Assembly: GCA_030549335.1 (NCBI GenBank)
Contig: CM060188.1
Span: 16,557,501 to 16,621,500 of the forward strand
Origin: Pontederia crassipes
Lineage: Eukaryota; Streptophyta; Magnoliopsida; Commelinales; Pontederiaceae
DNA: 64,000 nt
Reading direction: 5' to 3'
A program made the position numbers and the translations under genes. Under the pieces are notes generated by a model. The model saw only the letters and a program-made list of their open reading frames with translations. It searched no databases and was not told the DNA's origin. Below, in pieces: positions 10,580-21,700 of the stretch; position 1 is the first letter of the stretch; every line of letters begins with the position of its first letter.

Positions 10580-12795
10580 GGATTTGAGTTAGTTGATCGG
10601 CTTTAATGGTATAATAATAATTAAGATATAGTAAATGCTCATGGTCATGTTTATTTTATTCATTAACTCGACTGTCGGAAATTTGTTCCTTTTTAAAACA
10701 GCCAATAAGTTTTGCAGCTCTATCCTTTTTCTTTTGTGGTGCATGTAAATTGAGATAGTTAACATTTCCCAAGGGTGCGGGCAACCCACATAGCATGCAC
10801 GTTTTTTTTTCTACTGTTTATGCATGTCCTTTCCAAAGTTGTTTTATTGTTTGCTGTCGTATACTTATACTTTTGATCCGGGTACATCCCAGTTTTATCA
10901 ATATATACTTGCTTACTCGTAATGTTTACCACATTCAACAACCAATTGGCTTCAACGTACCTGGTATTGTTTGAAAAGTTAGTGATATTTCAAAGTTGGT
11001 TTCATTTATGATCTTAATGGGCATGTAGAGACATTCTAAGATGGTTCCACCATTCAGAAGTACTTGATGATTGACTAAGTTTGGTCTATGTTCCTTGCTG
11101 ACACTTAGAATTTATCAAACAAGTCAAGATGGTTAAGGATCAAAAGATTACAACACTTATCTTTTCAGATACAAATGCCTCAAAACGGTTCTTTCAAACT
11201 AGAATGTGCCATTAGTTCCAACGAAATGCGAGTGTCTTCCCCTTCTTACTGTCTAAACAACTCTCTATTTCTAGTGGGCCAATTAATGAACGCCAAGAAC
11301 CCATATGCTGCATGTTCTATCTTTGTGTATAAAGTGGAGGACCATTGAGGTGGAGTGGAGGCTTAGCAATGGAAGTTTCCCATTGTTCCACCTCACCATA
11401 GAAGAGTTTAACTTTACATGTATTGGTCCATCTAGAAAGAGTGTTCAGTAGCAAGGGTCATCTTTTTGGGGTGCATGTTCATGGCATTTGAAGGGTGACT
11501 TTTTTGCGTGGTCGTTAGGTTGAAATGACTCTTTTGATGGCGTAGACTGACTTTGTTAAGGGAACGTTTTACTTGCAATATTCATCCAAGAAAATGTTAC
11601 GATGAGTTTTAAGATTATTGACAAAGAGAGTCATATTTCAAAGTGTAAATTACCTAGATGATTCTTTTATGATCATGGTGACCTTTGTGCCAAAATCGAC
11701 ACTATCTAACCATTATCCATATGTTTGTACAATCAGGAATTGGGACTTGATCTAATATTCATTGACAGAATTTTATGTCAAAAAATTTAACTAGGCAATG
11801 CTTGTTCTTTCCAGATGATATCAGTTTTAACAAAGTTTTTTTTTCTCTTGAAACAAAGTTTTCATTTATCACTATTTCTGAATGTTAATATGGTTTATGC
11901 TTCTACATGATCCCCAACAATTGTTTGCTCATTAAAAGACAAAATTGTATGATTGAATTCTTCAGATTTTTTTTATTTTTCCCCGTGATCGAGTAACAAT
12001 AGGAAACAAAAACGTATTTTGATGGCAAACAGAGGCGAGCCACCTCCTACTCACCTAAATTAAAAAAAAAAAAGTGTTTCACATGGCCGTTTTATCGAGA
12101 AACTACTCATCATCAATTTTGAACCGAACGTTATGTTACGAAATAGAGCACAAATATTCATGATATCTACATAAAATAAAGTTTTAGAAATGTCTGTGCA
12201 CATGAGCAAAATTTGTTGAGAGCTTTTTGGGTAAGTCGAATGATTTAATCAAATTGAGATGGTAGGTCGACTTTTAATATATGAACAATCTCATCAATTA
12301 ATGTACATGCACAATAATTTTAAGGTTCATATGATAACTCTCAAAGTTGTTGCAAAGTCCGTGTCTACTGTCTGCACATTAGAAATATCGTCATAGACAG
12401 TATATGGCAGTTGCATCTTTTGACTTTTGAACAAATACTTTTGGTAGAAGGTTTTAAGAATAATAAATATTATTCTTTGAAGTTATTTAATAAAAAAATT
12501 GTGCGTGGCAAAGAAATGAATAGGATAAATCTAACAATACACTCTTCACTAAAAAAAAAGGAAAGCAATTAATTGAATTACTATTCACCATGATAAAAAA
12601 ACTTTAAATTTATTTTTTTTCATACACCAATGCTTTAAGGGAAGTAATAAATTTAGTGAGTCCCACATTAATTTATTTTTAGTGGTTTATTTTGTTCATG
12701 TGAATAAATCTCTATTTTAAAGGTATTCCTGAACCAATCAAAGCTGTTGCCCGAACAAATCTACACTCTATTGTGGGTGAGCAGAGAATTACTTG
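10580..12795. other. Intergenic AT-rich region
   Basis: This separates the PIG-Y-like gene from the transposon nest. No gene, tRNA or clearly bounded repeat is seen. The first few hundred bases should hold the 3' UTR and polyadenylation site of the PIG-Y-like gene. Confidence 0.5.
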
Positions 12796-12905
12796 CACTA
12801 CAATAAAATATCGAGTTTCCAATAGTAAATTTTGCCAAATCCTTCGTAAATTCCAACGATTTTTGCGACAAAAATATCAACGGATCTGTGTCTATTGGAA
12901 TTTGA
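12796..12905 (+). mobile_element. CACTA-like transposon terminus
   Basis: The stretch begins cactacaataaaatatcgag, matching the CACTACAA start of plant CACTA (En/Spm) ends. It is followed by subterminal motifs of the type ttccaacgatttttgcgac and caacggat, usual for this superfamily. A matching TAGTG end was not found before 15700, so the element appears truncated or rearranged. The downstream AT-rich and GC-rich segments up to 15350 may belong to it. Confidence 0.5.
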
Positions 12906-15350
12906 ATGGATAATATAATATCATTTTATTAAAATATTATAATGAACGTTAAGAGTAATATTTTAATATTAACGTTTCCCATGAAATGATTACGATAGTT
13001 GAAATTTGAATAAATAATATTATTAAAATATTATAATAAACATTCAGAGTTATATTTAGTATTAAACTCTTTGATAGACCGAATTGTCGAAACTTCATGG
13101 ACCTTGTGCCCGTCGAACTTTTGACTACTACAACTATCACAATTCTTATAAAAAATATATTATATTATTAAAATATCGGATAAATCATCCCAACTTTGAG
13201 TTAAGATTTCAACGACCGCCTAATTTTTCGACGTGGCGCAACAATAACTAATAAAATAATATAAAAATAATATAAAAAATAGAAAAAGGCCCCTTGTTAG
13301 AGCGGAGCCGAAGAGGAGAGGGGAAGCTTGAGGGGAAATGTTTGAATTTTTTTTTGCAATAAGTTTATTGTCGATATCGTTAAATGAGTCCAAATCGCTA
13401 TAAGATATTATATCATACAATTATTCACAAAAAGTTAATAACAATAAAAAATGCATAGCAATAAATTACTAGAAAAAATAATGATATCATATCAAGAGTG
13501 ATATTGTTTGTTAAAAATAATTTAAATTTGTAGTAATAGATATGGAGTTAAGATAAATTAAAGAGTTAAGATAGAATGTGAAGAGTCAACTATCAAATGA
13601 GATTATACAATAGAGATAATATAAAAACAACATATCATATTTCTATTTCAAAGCAAAAAAAAGAAGGATATCATTAGTAATAAGATATAGCTTATATTAA
13701 TTACTTAAGTTAATACCTATATAATAATTCATAAATTTTAATGGGTCAATTAACCCCATAGCATGTAGTTTCGCCTTGAAAGGGGCGCCGCTCTTGCCAG
13801 TGAGCTCACAGAGGAGGGTTGGCGCCCCCTTTTTTCCCTTGATAGCACAAGGGCTAACGTCTCCCTTTTCTTCCTTGCCTTGCAAGCTTGCATAGGGCGC
13901 CGAAGCTCCTTTCCCCTCCTCTTTCGCATGGAAGGGAAAAGAGGGAGGGGGCGTTGTCCCCTTACTCTGCTACACGTGGGGTGGATTGTCGCCTCTTTTA
14001 TTTTATTATATTATTATTTTTTTATTGCATCACGTCGATGGTGTAATCGGAGATTCCACCCAAAGTTAATGTGTGATTTGTGTAATTTATTCTTAAAGAA
14101 TCATGTTCTAATAGTTAACCTTTGGATGGCTACGGTCATCAAAATTCGAATAAATAATATAATGTACTATTTCATACATATTATTAAAAGGATTTAATGG
14201 GGGGTTACATGGGGAGGAACCCCTTCCCCCTGTAAGGGGGGAGGAACCCCCTCCCCCTATCTGCGCCCGTCGGATGGTCCGACGGGCGCGGATGATAAGT
14301 GCGGTTCAGGGTTTAAAAAATCGATCGAACCGTCCCCTCTCCCTTTTTCCCTCTTCTCCCTCCCTCTTTCCCTCTCCCTCTTCGACGGCTTTCCCTCTCC
14401 CTCTCTCTTCTCCCTCCCTCTCCCTCTCCGGCGACTTTCCCGTTCCCGCTCCCTCTCCCTCTCCAGCGGCTTTCCCGTTCCCTCTCCCCCCTCTCTCTCG
14501 CGATGGCCGCCTGACGGCCGATTTGACTGTGAGCGACCAAATCTTACTGCGGGTGGTCAAATCTGACCGTCCGACGACCGATTTGACGCGGGCGACCGGA
14601 TCTGGCCGCCCGACGGCCGATCTGGCGCTGGCGGCCGATTTCGGCCCCCCAGCGGCCGATCTGGTGCGGGCGGCCGGATCTGGTTGCGGGCGGTTAGATC
14701 CGTCCGCTCGGCGTCCGATCTGGCCCGCGCCAAATCCGGCCGCCCACGGCCGGATCTGGCTGCGGGCAGCCGCCCCATCCGTCCGCGTCGAGATCACCGT
14801 TCGTACCGAGATCGCCATTCGCGTCGAGATCGCCGTCGCCCGAGGTCGCAACGACAGAAACCGGTGAGTCGACCGTGTTGCCATGAGCTCCCTTTCTCGG
14901 CCTCCGCTCCGGCGCAAATGGCCGCTGGGATCTCGGCGGCCTCCACTGTACCTCCCCAACTCTCTCGTCATCGTCCTTGCCATATCGTCATCATCATCTC
15001 CCCGTCGCTCTTGTCCCGAACACCGACGAACACCACAAAATCCTCATGAATTTTTTTCACCGCGAACCGACGATTCCATTGCTCCGAACCGTTCTAAACC
15101 GCACGGTCTATCCCAGAACCACGCTCACCATCCGCGCCCGTCGGATCTCCATTCGACGAGCGCGGATGGGGGGAGGGGGACCCCATTAAATCCTTATTAA
15201 AATATCATAAATGATAATATTTTTACATTAAATATACTGACAAATTCGGCCATCAGAATTTGAATAAATAATACAATATGTTATATCATCAAAACATTAT
15301 AACAAACATTGAGAGTAATATTTCAATATTAAACCCGACCCTGTGCCCAC
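12896..15350. repeat. Transposon nest with recurring AT-rich blocks
   Basis: A block of the form gaatttgaataaataatat followed by ttattaaaatattataa and gagtaatatttcaatattaaa recurs at about 12896-13065, 14140-14190 and 15250-15335. Between the blocks are GC-rich pieces (13740-14000). The repeats indicate related DNA-transposon subterminal sequence, interrupted by the Mutator-like insertion at 14190-15193. Confidence 0.5.
14190..15193. mobile_element. Non-autonomous Mutator-like element (1004 bp)
   Basis: A perfect 9-bp duplication (ttattaaaa) lies at 14181-14189 and 15194-15202, the size typical of Mutator superfamily insertions. The ends are inverted repeats, ggatttaatgggg and ccccattaaatcc. 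The similarity continues inward for roughly 100 bp through gcgcccgtcggat and tccgacgggcgcggatg blocks, with a hairpin in each arm and a 34-bp extra segment in the left arm. The interior is strongly GC-rich, with repeated ggccgatctgg-like units (14510-14770) and a donor-like ccg|gtgagtc near 14865. No transposase is present. The GC-rich filling resembles Pack-MULE cargo, but I cannot name a parent gene. The long open frames on both strands follow from composition. Confidence 0.8.
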
Positions 15351-15474
15351 GCTGAAGAATGCACAAAAAAAATCTTTTAATTAGCTATTTTTAGCAAAGA
15401 AGAATATAAAACGGGAAAAGAATGCAGCCAAGCCGCAATAAAAGGATCACCGTTAGATCCGTTAAGTGCTCTGC

Positions 15475-15701
15475 TCCTCCCAGCTCCCCTTCTCCTCCTC
15501 TTCCTCCTCCTGACTTCGTCCAGATCAAGAGAAGCGCGGTATTACTACTCGCCGCTTCTCCCTTCCCACCACCACACTCCCAATCGACCGAACCCTAAAC
15601 GCTCACCCATTCAGGGGCTGTTCCTTCGATTTCTCGGATGCGGAGGAGGGTAGCCGCCGACTGGTAGGCAGCTGCTTGCGTCGTAAGAGGAAGAAGAGAG
15701 A
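15475..15701 (+). promoter_or_regulatory. Probable 5' UTR of the Ca2+-ATPase gene
   Basis: A pyrimidine-rich tract (ctcctcctcttcctcctcct, about 15491-15510) and a telobox-like gaaccctaaac (15591-15601) precede the ATG at 15702, as is common in plant leaders. A second, upstream gene-like frame is not supported. The DNA-transposon nest ends only about 130 bp upstream, so it probably supplies part of the promoter. Confidence 0.4.
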
Positions 15702-18700
15702 ATGGAGAGCTTCTTGAGGAACCACTTCGACGTGCCTGCGAAGAACCCGTCGGAGGAGGCGCAGCGGCGATGGCGCGCCGCGGTGTCGCTCGTCAAGAAC
15801 CCCCGCCGCCGGTTCCGCATGGTCCCGGATCTCGACAAGCGCAACCAAGCTGTGGCGAAGAAGAAGAAGATTCAGGTACTCAGGACAATGGAATTAAGTT
15901 GAAACCCCTTTAATCTTAATTTTCTTTTTTTGCTTCGATGCAATCATTCGTGATGTCACTGCTCGACGGATTGCTTAATAACGACCAATGAAAACAAATC
16001 ACTAAGTCCTGATATCTCTTTTGCTCGTTCTATATATTTTATTTCTCGATTTGCAAACCGCAAAGTTCACCTTTTTGGGTCATTATGATTCATGACGATA
16101 GAACAACGATCGAAAGAGTTACAAAAGAAAATACACAGATAAAAAGGGAGGAGTAAAATTAGTCGCGCCTTGACCGTTCGGTGATTCTAACCGCCTGGCG
16201 CACGTTAGCCGTGGTCCGTGGTCCTTTGAGGCTTTGCCAAGTTTGCTATGTGCGCACCGTACGCTGCTCCGGCCGCGGTCGTTGGTTTCGTAACTTTCGT
16301 TTGCGGTGCCCCGCAGCGATCTTCCAATCGTCAAGTGCCACGTGCAGATCAAAGTCAAAACAGTTTAAATCCACATCGACGGGCGATCTAAAAGGGGAAG
16401 CAGTTGCTGTCACGTTTGACGTCTTGAAATTTCGCGGAAGTTTCCTTCTTGGAACGTATGGATGTGAAACCGGGGAGGATTTTTTATTTTTTTATTTTAA
16501 AGTAGGATCTAAAGAAGGTGGACGTTTTGAAAGTAATGGGTCGCCAATCCTGTTCGTAGGGACCAATCAGACAAGCATTTTTTTTCTTTATTTTTTCGGT
16601 GTAAACTACTACATTTAATAGGTTTTTGGTATATAATCAATTCAGTTCAAGACTAAACACCTAGACACGACTTTAATATTTGATTGTGACTCGACGTGCG
16701 ATTAACTATAGTTGATACCAATTAGGCAAAAGTATTGAAAAAGGATTCTTAAATGTTTTCTTTTTTTAAATTCAATTCAAAGAGAAGCGTCTTTTAAAGT
16801 CGGTTTTGTTAAGTTATTAAATTATCAATTCAACCTTTAGTTATGCGTAATAATGTTCTTGATTTTAAAACACCAGATGAAATTTTCTTTTGATAGATTA
16901 TACAATGTCAAATTGGTAGGTGAAAATGTGGAGCACGTATATGACCATCTTTTTTCTTGTGAAAGCTGTGTGTTCACCTGCATATGACCAACAATAGAAG
17001 GGCTTTATGTATGTGTCTGTAACATGGAGGAGGGTTGGCAGTCCGCAGAGCCACCTTTTTAATTTCGGTAGGATTTGGTGGCACGGAAAGTGGTGCGGTG
17101 GGTCTAACAATTGCTCTTTGGCATCTTTATCTGTCAGTGGGTGACGTTGTCGTTAGCTCCTTTGCAGCATTGGTCATGTTTGGATGATATCAAGTTGATT
17201 ATATGCCATTCTTTTGGCTCCTTTCAGCTGTTAGAGGATAATGTTTTCTGATAGCTTTTTTTTTTTGAGGGGTTCTGATAGCTTTTTCATGGTACGGTCT
17301 TATTTGGATGGCCTCTCAACCGCATCTGATGCCTTTCTTTTGCCTTGCACGTGAATGGAAACATGGACGGCATTTTTGTCAGCTTTGATGAATTGGTTGA
17401 TGAGAACATTAAGAAGTATAATAACTCTTCTTAAAGATTTCTTTATTCTTGCGATATTTAGGCTGGATCCCTTCAAAGATTGGTTAAATGTGGAGTTCAA
17501 CTTTCCCTAGTTTTGTTCTCTTTTGAACGTTATGAACATAATAATATATATTTTATGAGAAGAAAAGTTTGATCTTTCAAATTATAATAATTCAAACTTG
17601 GGTGCCCAAGAAAAATTCATAATTCAACGATGAATTAGTCCTATTTGTGTTTTGTTATTTAGTATAAGTTGCAGCTCAGATTTGAATAAGCTTAGAAGTG
17701 TCGGTCAACCAGACTTGATCTGTTGGGTTGTGTACATACAACATGTATTTCCATAAATACCTGTACATGCAAAACGTACCACGTTCTTTATAGAAATTCT
17801 CGTGTTGCATATATTAGGACCACGAGAGGGAGAGGGAGAGGGAGAGGGAGGCCAAGGCGGACACTTGGCGAACTAATAGAACAAGATCTATTGGTGAATA
17901 ATATACCGAAAGGTTTGGTTACTAATAGAGCGGAATGGCGTCGTATGATCCATGTAGCCGACCCCACCTAGTGGAATAAGGTTTTGTTGTTGTTGTTGCA
18001 TATATCAGGACCACCTCTTTTTTTCCTTGTTATACTTACCAGAACGAGAGGAAAATGCATTGCAATTGGAGTCAACAGGATGATAACTCTCTGTCAAGTG
18101 AGGTGAATGCTCAAATATTCATTCAATTGAGTTGCAATGTGATTACAGAGACAACATTTATAGGAAGAAATACAATAGAATAACAGTTTGGCGACTCGTC
18201 ACACGTCATGAAAGGTGGCAAGTGGGCAGTTGTGGAGCGAGTAATCTGGAAGACTTCTGCTGATGTGTCCCCTCAAACGTGGCACAGGCGTGGCTCGAGA
18301 CAGTTTGTTGCGAATGAATTGAAAAGAAGCAGTGGCCAGGGGCTTGGTCATAATGTCTGCCAGCTGATCCTTGGAAGAAATGTGCTGAACGTGGAGATTG
18401 GAGACGTCGAGCGGCGACCTCCTCTCGGACGAAATGGAAGTCAACTTCCACATGCTTGGTGCGTGTGTGAAAAACTGAGTATAGCACAAGAGGATGTCGA
18501 GCAGGAATCTTTAGTTCCATGAGCAAGGAGCCGAGTCAAATCAATTCGGCGGTAGTATCCACAATAGCTTTGTATTTTGATTCTGTGGAGGAGCGTGACA
18601 CAGTTTTCTATTTCTTAGCCTACCATGAGAGTAGTTATTGCCGAGGAAGATGGTGTAACCCGTGATGGATTTGCGATCAAGAGGGCAGCCGGCCCAATCA

Positions 18701-21700
18701 GCATCAAGAAAAGCTTGTACTTGTGTTGTTGAGGAACGACTGAAGTGCATGCTGAGGTTTTGGGTTGCATCGATATATCGAAGAATCCGCTTAAGAAGTT
18801 GCCGGTGACTGTCAGTTGGTGAGTGCATAAATTGGCAAGCTGTGCTGACTGCGTAGGCAATATCAGAAAGTTGATTGTGAGATATTGTAATGCTCCAGCA
18901 AGTTGCCTGTATTTGGTGGGATCTGAGAAAAATTGGTAGCAGAAAATTGCGGGGTAGAGGCTGAAAAAGGTGTAGTAACAGACTTGGACTCAAGCATGTT
19001 GGCACGCTGAAGAAGATCTCACATATATTGTTGCTGGGAGAGGTAGAGACCAGCAGGCGACCGAAGCACCTCTATGCCAAGAAAATAATGGAGATGTCCG
19101 ACGTCGCGAAGAGTGAAGCGCGACTGAAGGTGGTGAGTAACTTAAGAGATTATTGCGGCAGTGGTTCCTGTAATAAGAAGATCGTCAACATAAACTAAGA
19201 CATACGCAATGGCAGAGGGCGTATGATATATAAATAAGGAGGTGTCAGCGACAGAAGGCAACTAGTGCAGCTTGCAAGGTGCTGAACCAAGCATGTGGAG
19301 CTTGTTTGAGGCCATATAAAGATTTGTTCAGTTTGCAAACAAACGTGGGACAACAACTATCAACAAAACCTGGCGGTTGATCCATGTAGATACATTCTTG
19401 CAGGTTGCCATTGAGGAAAGCATTGCTGATGTCGAGTTGGTGAATTGGCCAATCGGAGGAGACAACAACGGAGATCACAGCACGAATGGTGGTGGGCTTT
19501 ATGACATGGCTGAAGGTTTCAATGTAGTCAATGCCTGGAGTTTGGTGAAAACCTTTGGCCACAAGCCTGGCTTTGTACCTATCAATACTATCATCGGCGT
19601 TGAACTTTGTTCGAAAAATCCAACGACAACTGACAACATTCATATTGCTTTGGTGAGGGACCAAGGTCCAGGTGTTGTTGCGCTGGAGGGCCAAACTCAG
19701 CTTGCATGGCTGCACACCAATGTGCATGTCTGTTGGCACTAAGGAAAGTGGAGGGTGGGGAGGGGAGGAGCTTGTGGTGACAGTAGTGAGAACCTTTAAT
19801 CCTGCAAGGGAGGGATAATTGACCCTTGGACGTGGGTGCAGATTTGGTTTTGGAGGTAGGGGTGGTGGTGGATGAGATGAGGTGTTGACAGAATGGGCTG
19901 GCGCTGTTGAGGTGGGAGAAGGAGAGGGAAGGGGGAGAAGGAGAGAACGCCAGGGAGATGCAGGCGAGGGTGTAATTGTAAAAGATGAGGAAGAATGAGT
20001 AAAAGGCAATTGGGTTTCATCAAAGTGTGTGTGTCGTGCGATATAAATGTGACCGCTTGGACGATGGAGACAGCGAGCTGAGAGCATTGGTGGGGTAACC
20101 AAGGAAGATGCAAGGCAGCGAGCGAACGTCAAGTTTATGGTTATTATACGGTCGAGTTAACGGAAAGGCAAGACAGCCAAAGGTTAGAGGAAGGTATAGT
20201 CAGGGTGCTTTTTATGGAGTAGAAAGAAAGGCGAGGTGTGGTGAAGAGTTGCTGTTGGAAGATTGTTGCAGGAAAACAGAGGTCTCCATTGCATAGTGCC
20301 AGTACCTATGAGGAATGCATGCATGAGTCATGAGAGCTAAGGCGGTATCATCAACATGACGTAGTTTTCTTTCAACGGTGCCATTTTGTTTGTGGGTGTG
20401 TGCACAAGCGAGACAGTGGTGTATGCCATGAAGTTGGAGGTAAGGTGCCAGCCCCATGAATTCTCCTCCACAATTGGACTGAAAAGTGCGCAGCTTACAT
20501 GCAAACTGGCGTTCAAGAAAAACATGGAACATTGGAAAGAGTTTTATTACATCCGATTTATGTTTCAAAGGAAACATCCAGGGAAAACAAGAGTAATCAT
20601 CAACGAAAATTACAAAGTAGCGATGCCCATCAATAGAAGAGTGTGGTGCGGGACCCCAGACGTCTGCAAAGAGCAATTGTAGAGGTGCACAACTCTGATT
20701 TGGAGAAGATGATAGAGGCTGTCGGCTCTCTTTTCCCTGAGTTCAGGCTGAACAAAATGTGGAGTCTTTGTGCTTGCTATATGGTAGTTGATGACGACGC
20801 AGTGTTTGCGGGAGGGTTCGTTTATTTGAATGTCCTAAGCGAGCATGCCAAGTGCTGGTGGGAACGTGGCTGAGCAAAGCAACGGGCGGTGTTGAGACTG
20901 GTGGAGCAGAAAAATGGTAGAGCCCATCTTTAATTCGGCCGCGCAGGAGGAGTTGATGAGTCGTGCGATCCTTGACAAGAAAATAGGTGGGATAAAATTA
21001 AAAAAGACAATTGTTATGTAAATTGCCGCACTGAAAGAAGAGGCTTATTAATGTTAGGAATGTGAAGTACATTTCGTAAGTGAAGAGACTGAGTAGAAGT
21101 AGGGAAGAGAGATCTCCTAAAAAAAAGTAGGGATGAGAGAATGACCAGTATGGTGTATGGGTAAGGAATTACCATTGCCAACCTGTAACTGGTCTCCTCC
21201 ATTGTATTGTTCAGCAGATTGCAGTGCTTGGAGGTCCGGCGTCGTGTGATGGGTCGCGCTGTATCAGGATACCAATCTGTATAGGAACTAAGGAGAGAAG
21301 CCGGCTGCGATGTTGAATGTGCTAGCTGGTGTACTGCTGAGTTGGCCTGAGGATTCTGTGCAGCTTGGTGACGATAGTAGCAATTTTATAGGGTGAGTGA
21401 CCAGCAACGCCTCAGACTGGGCAGGGGGAGTCATGGCGAGAGAAAGTTGTTCGAGTTCGACCGCGGCCATGAGAAGGAGGACGCCCACCACGCCAGGAAT
21501 TGGAACGATTAGCAGAGGAAGGATTGAAGGGTGCAGGTGTGTGGCGAGCATAGTTGGCTGCTGGGGTGAAGGCATCTGTGGCGCTCTGGAGTCTGTTGAC
21601 GTATTTCATGGCTGGTGAGCAGAGTTTGCAATTCAGGAAATCTAACTGGGGTTAATCTAGAGGAAAGGGAGGCAACAAGGCTGGCATAGTCACTGTGGAG

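Noticed and set aside
14274-14983. Long open frames on both strands (197 and 225 codons) in the GC-rich Mutator-like element
   Set aside because: Both strands are open at once because the interior is GC-rich with tandem ggccgatctgg-like units. The predicted proteins are low-complexity with no domain.
19377-19742. 121-codon plus-strand frame in the copia fossil
   Set aside because: It is the complement of the reverse transcriptase region and has no features of its own.
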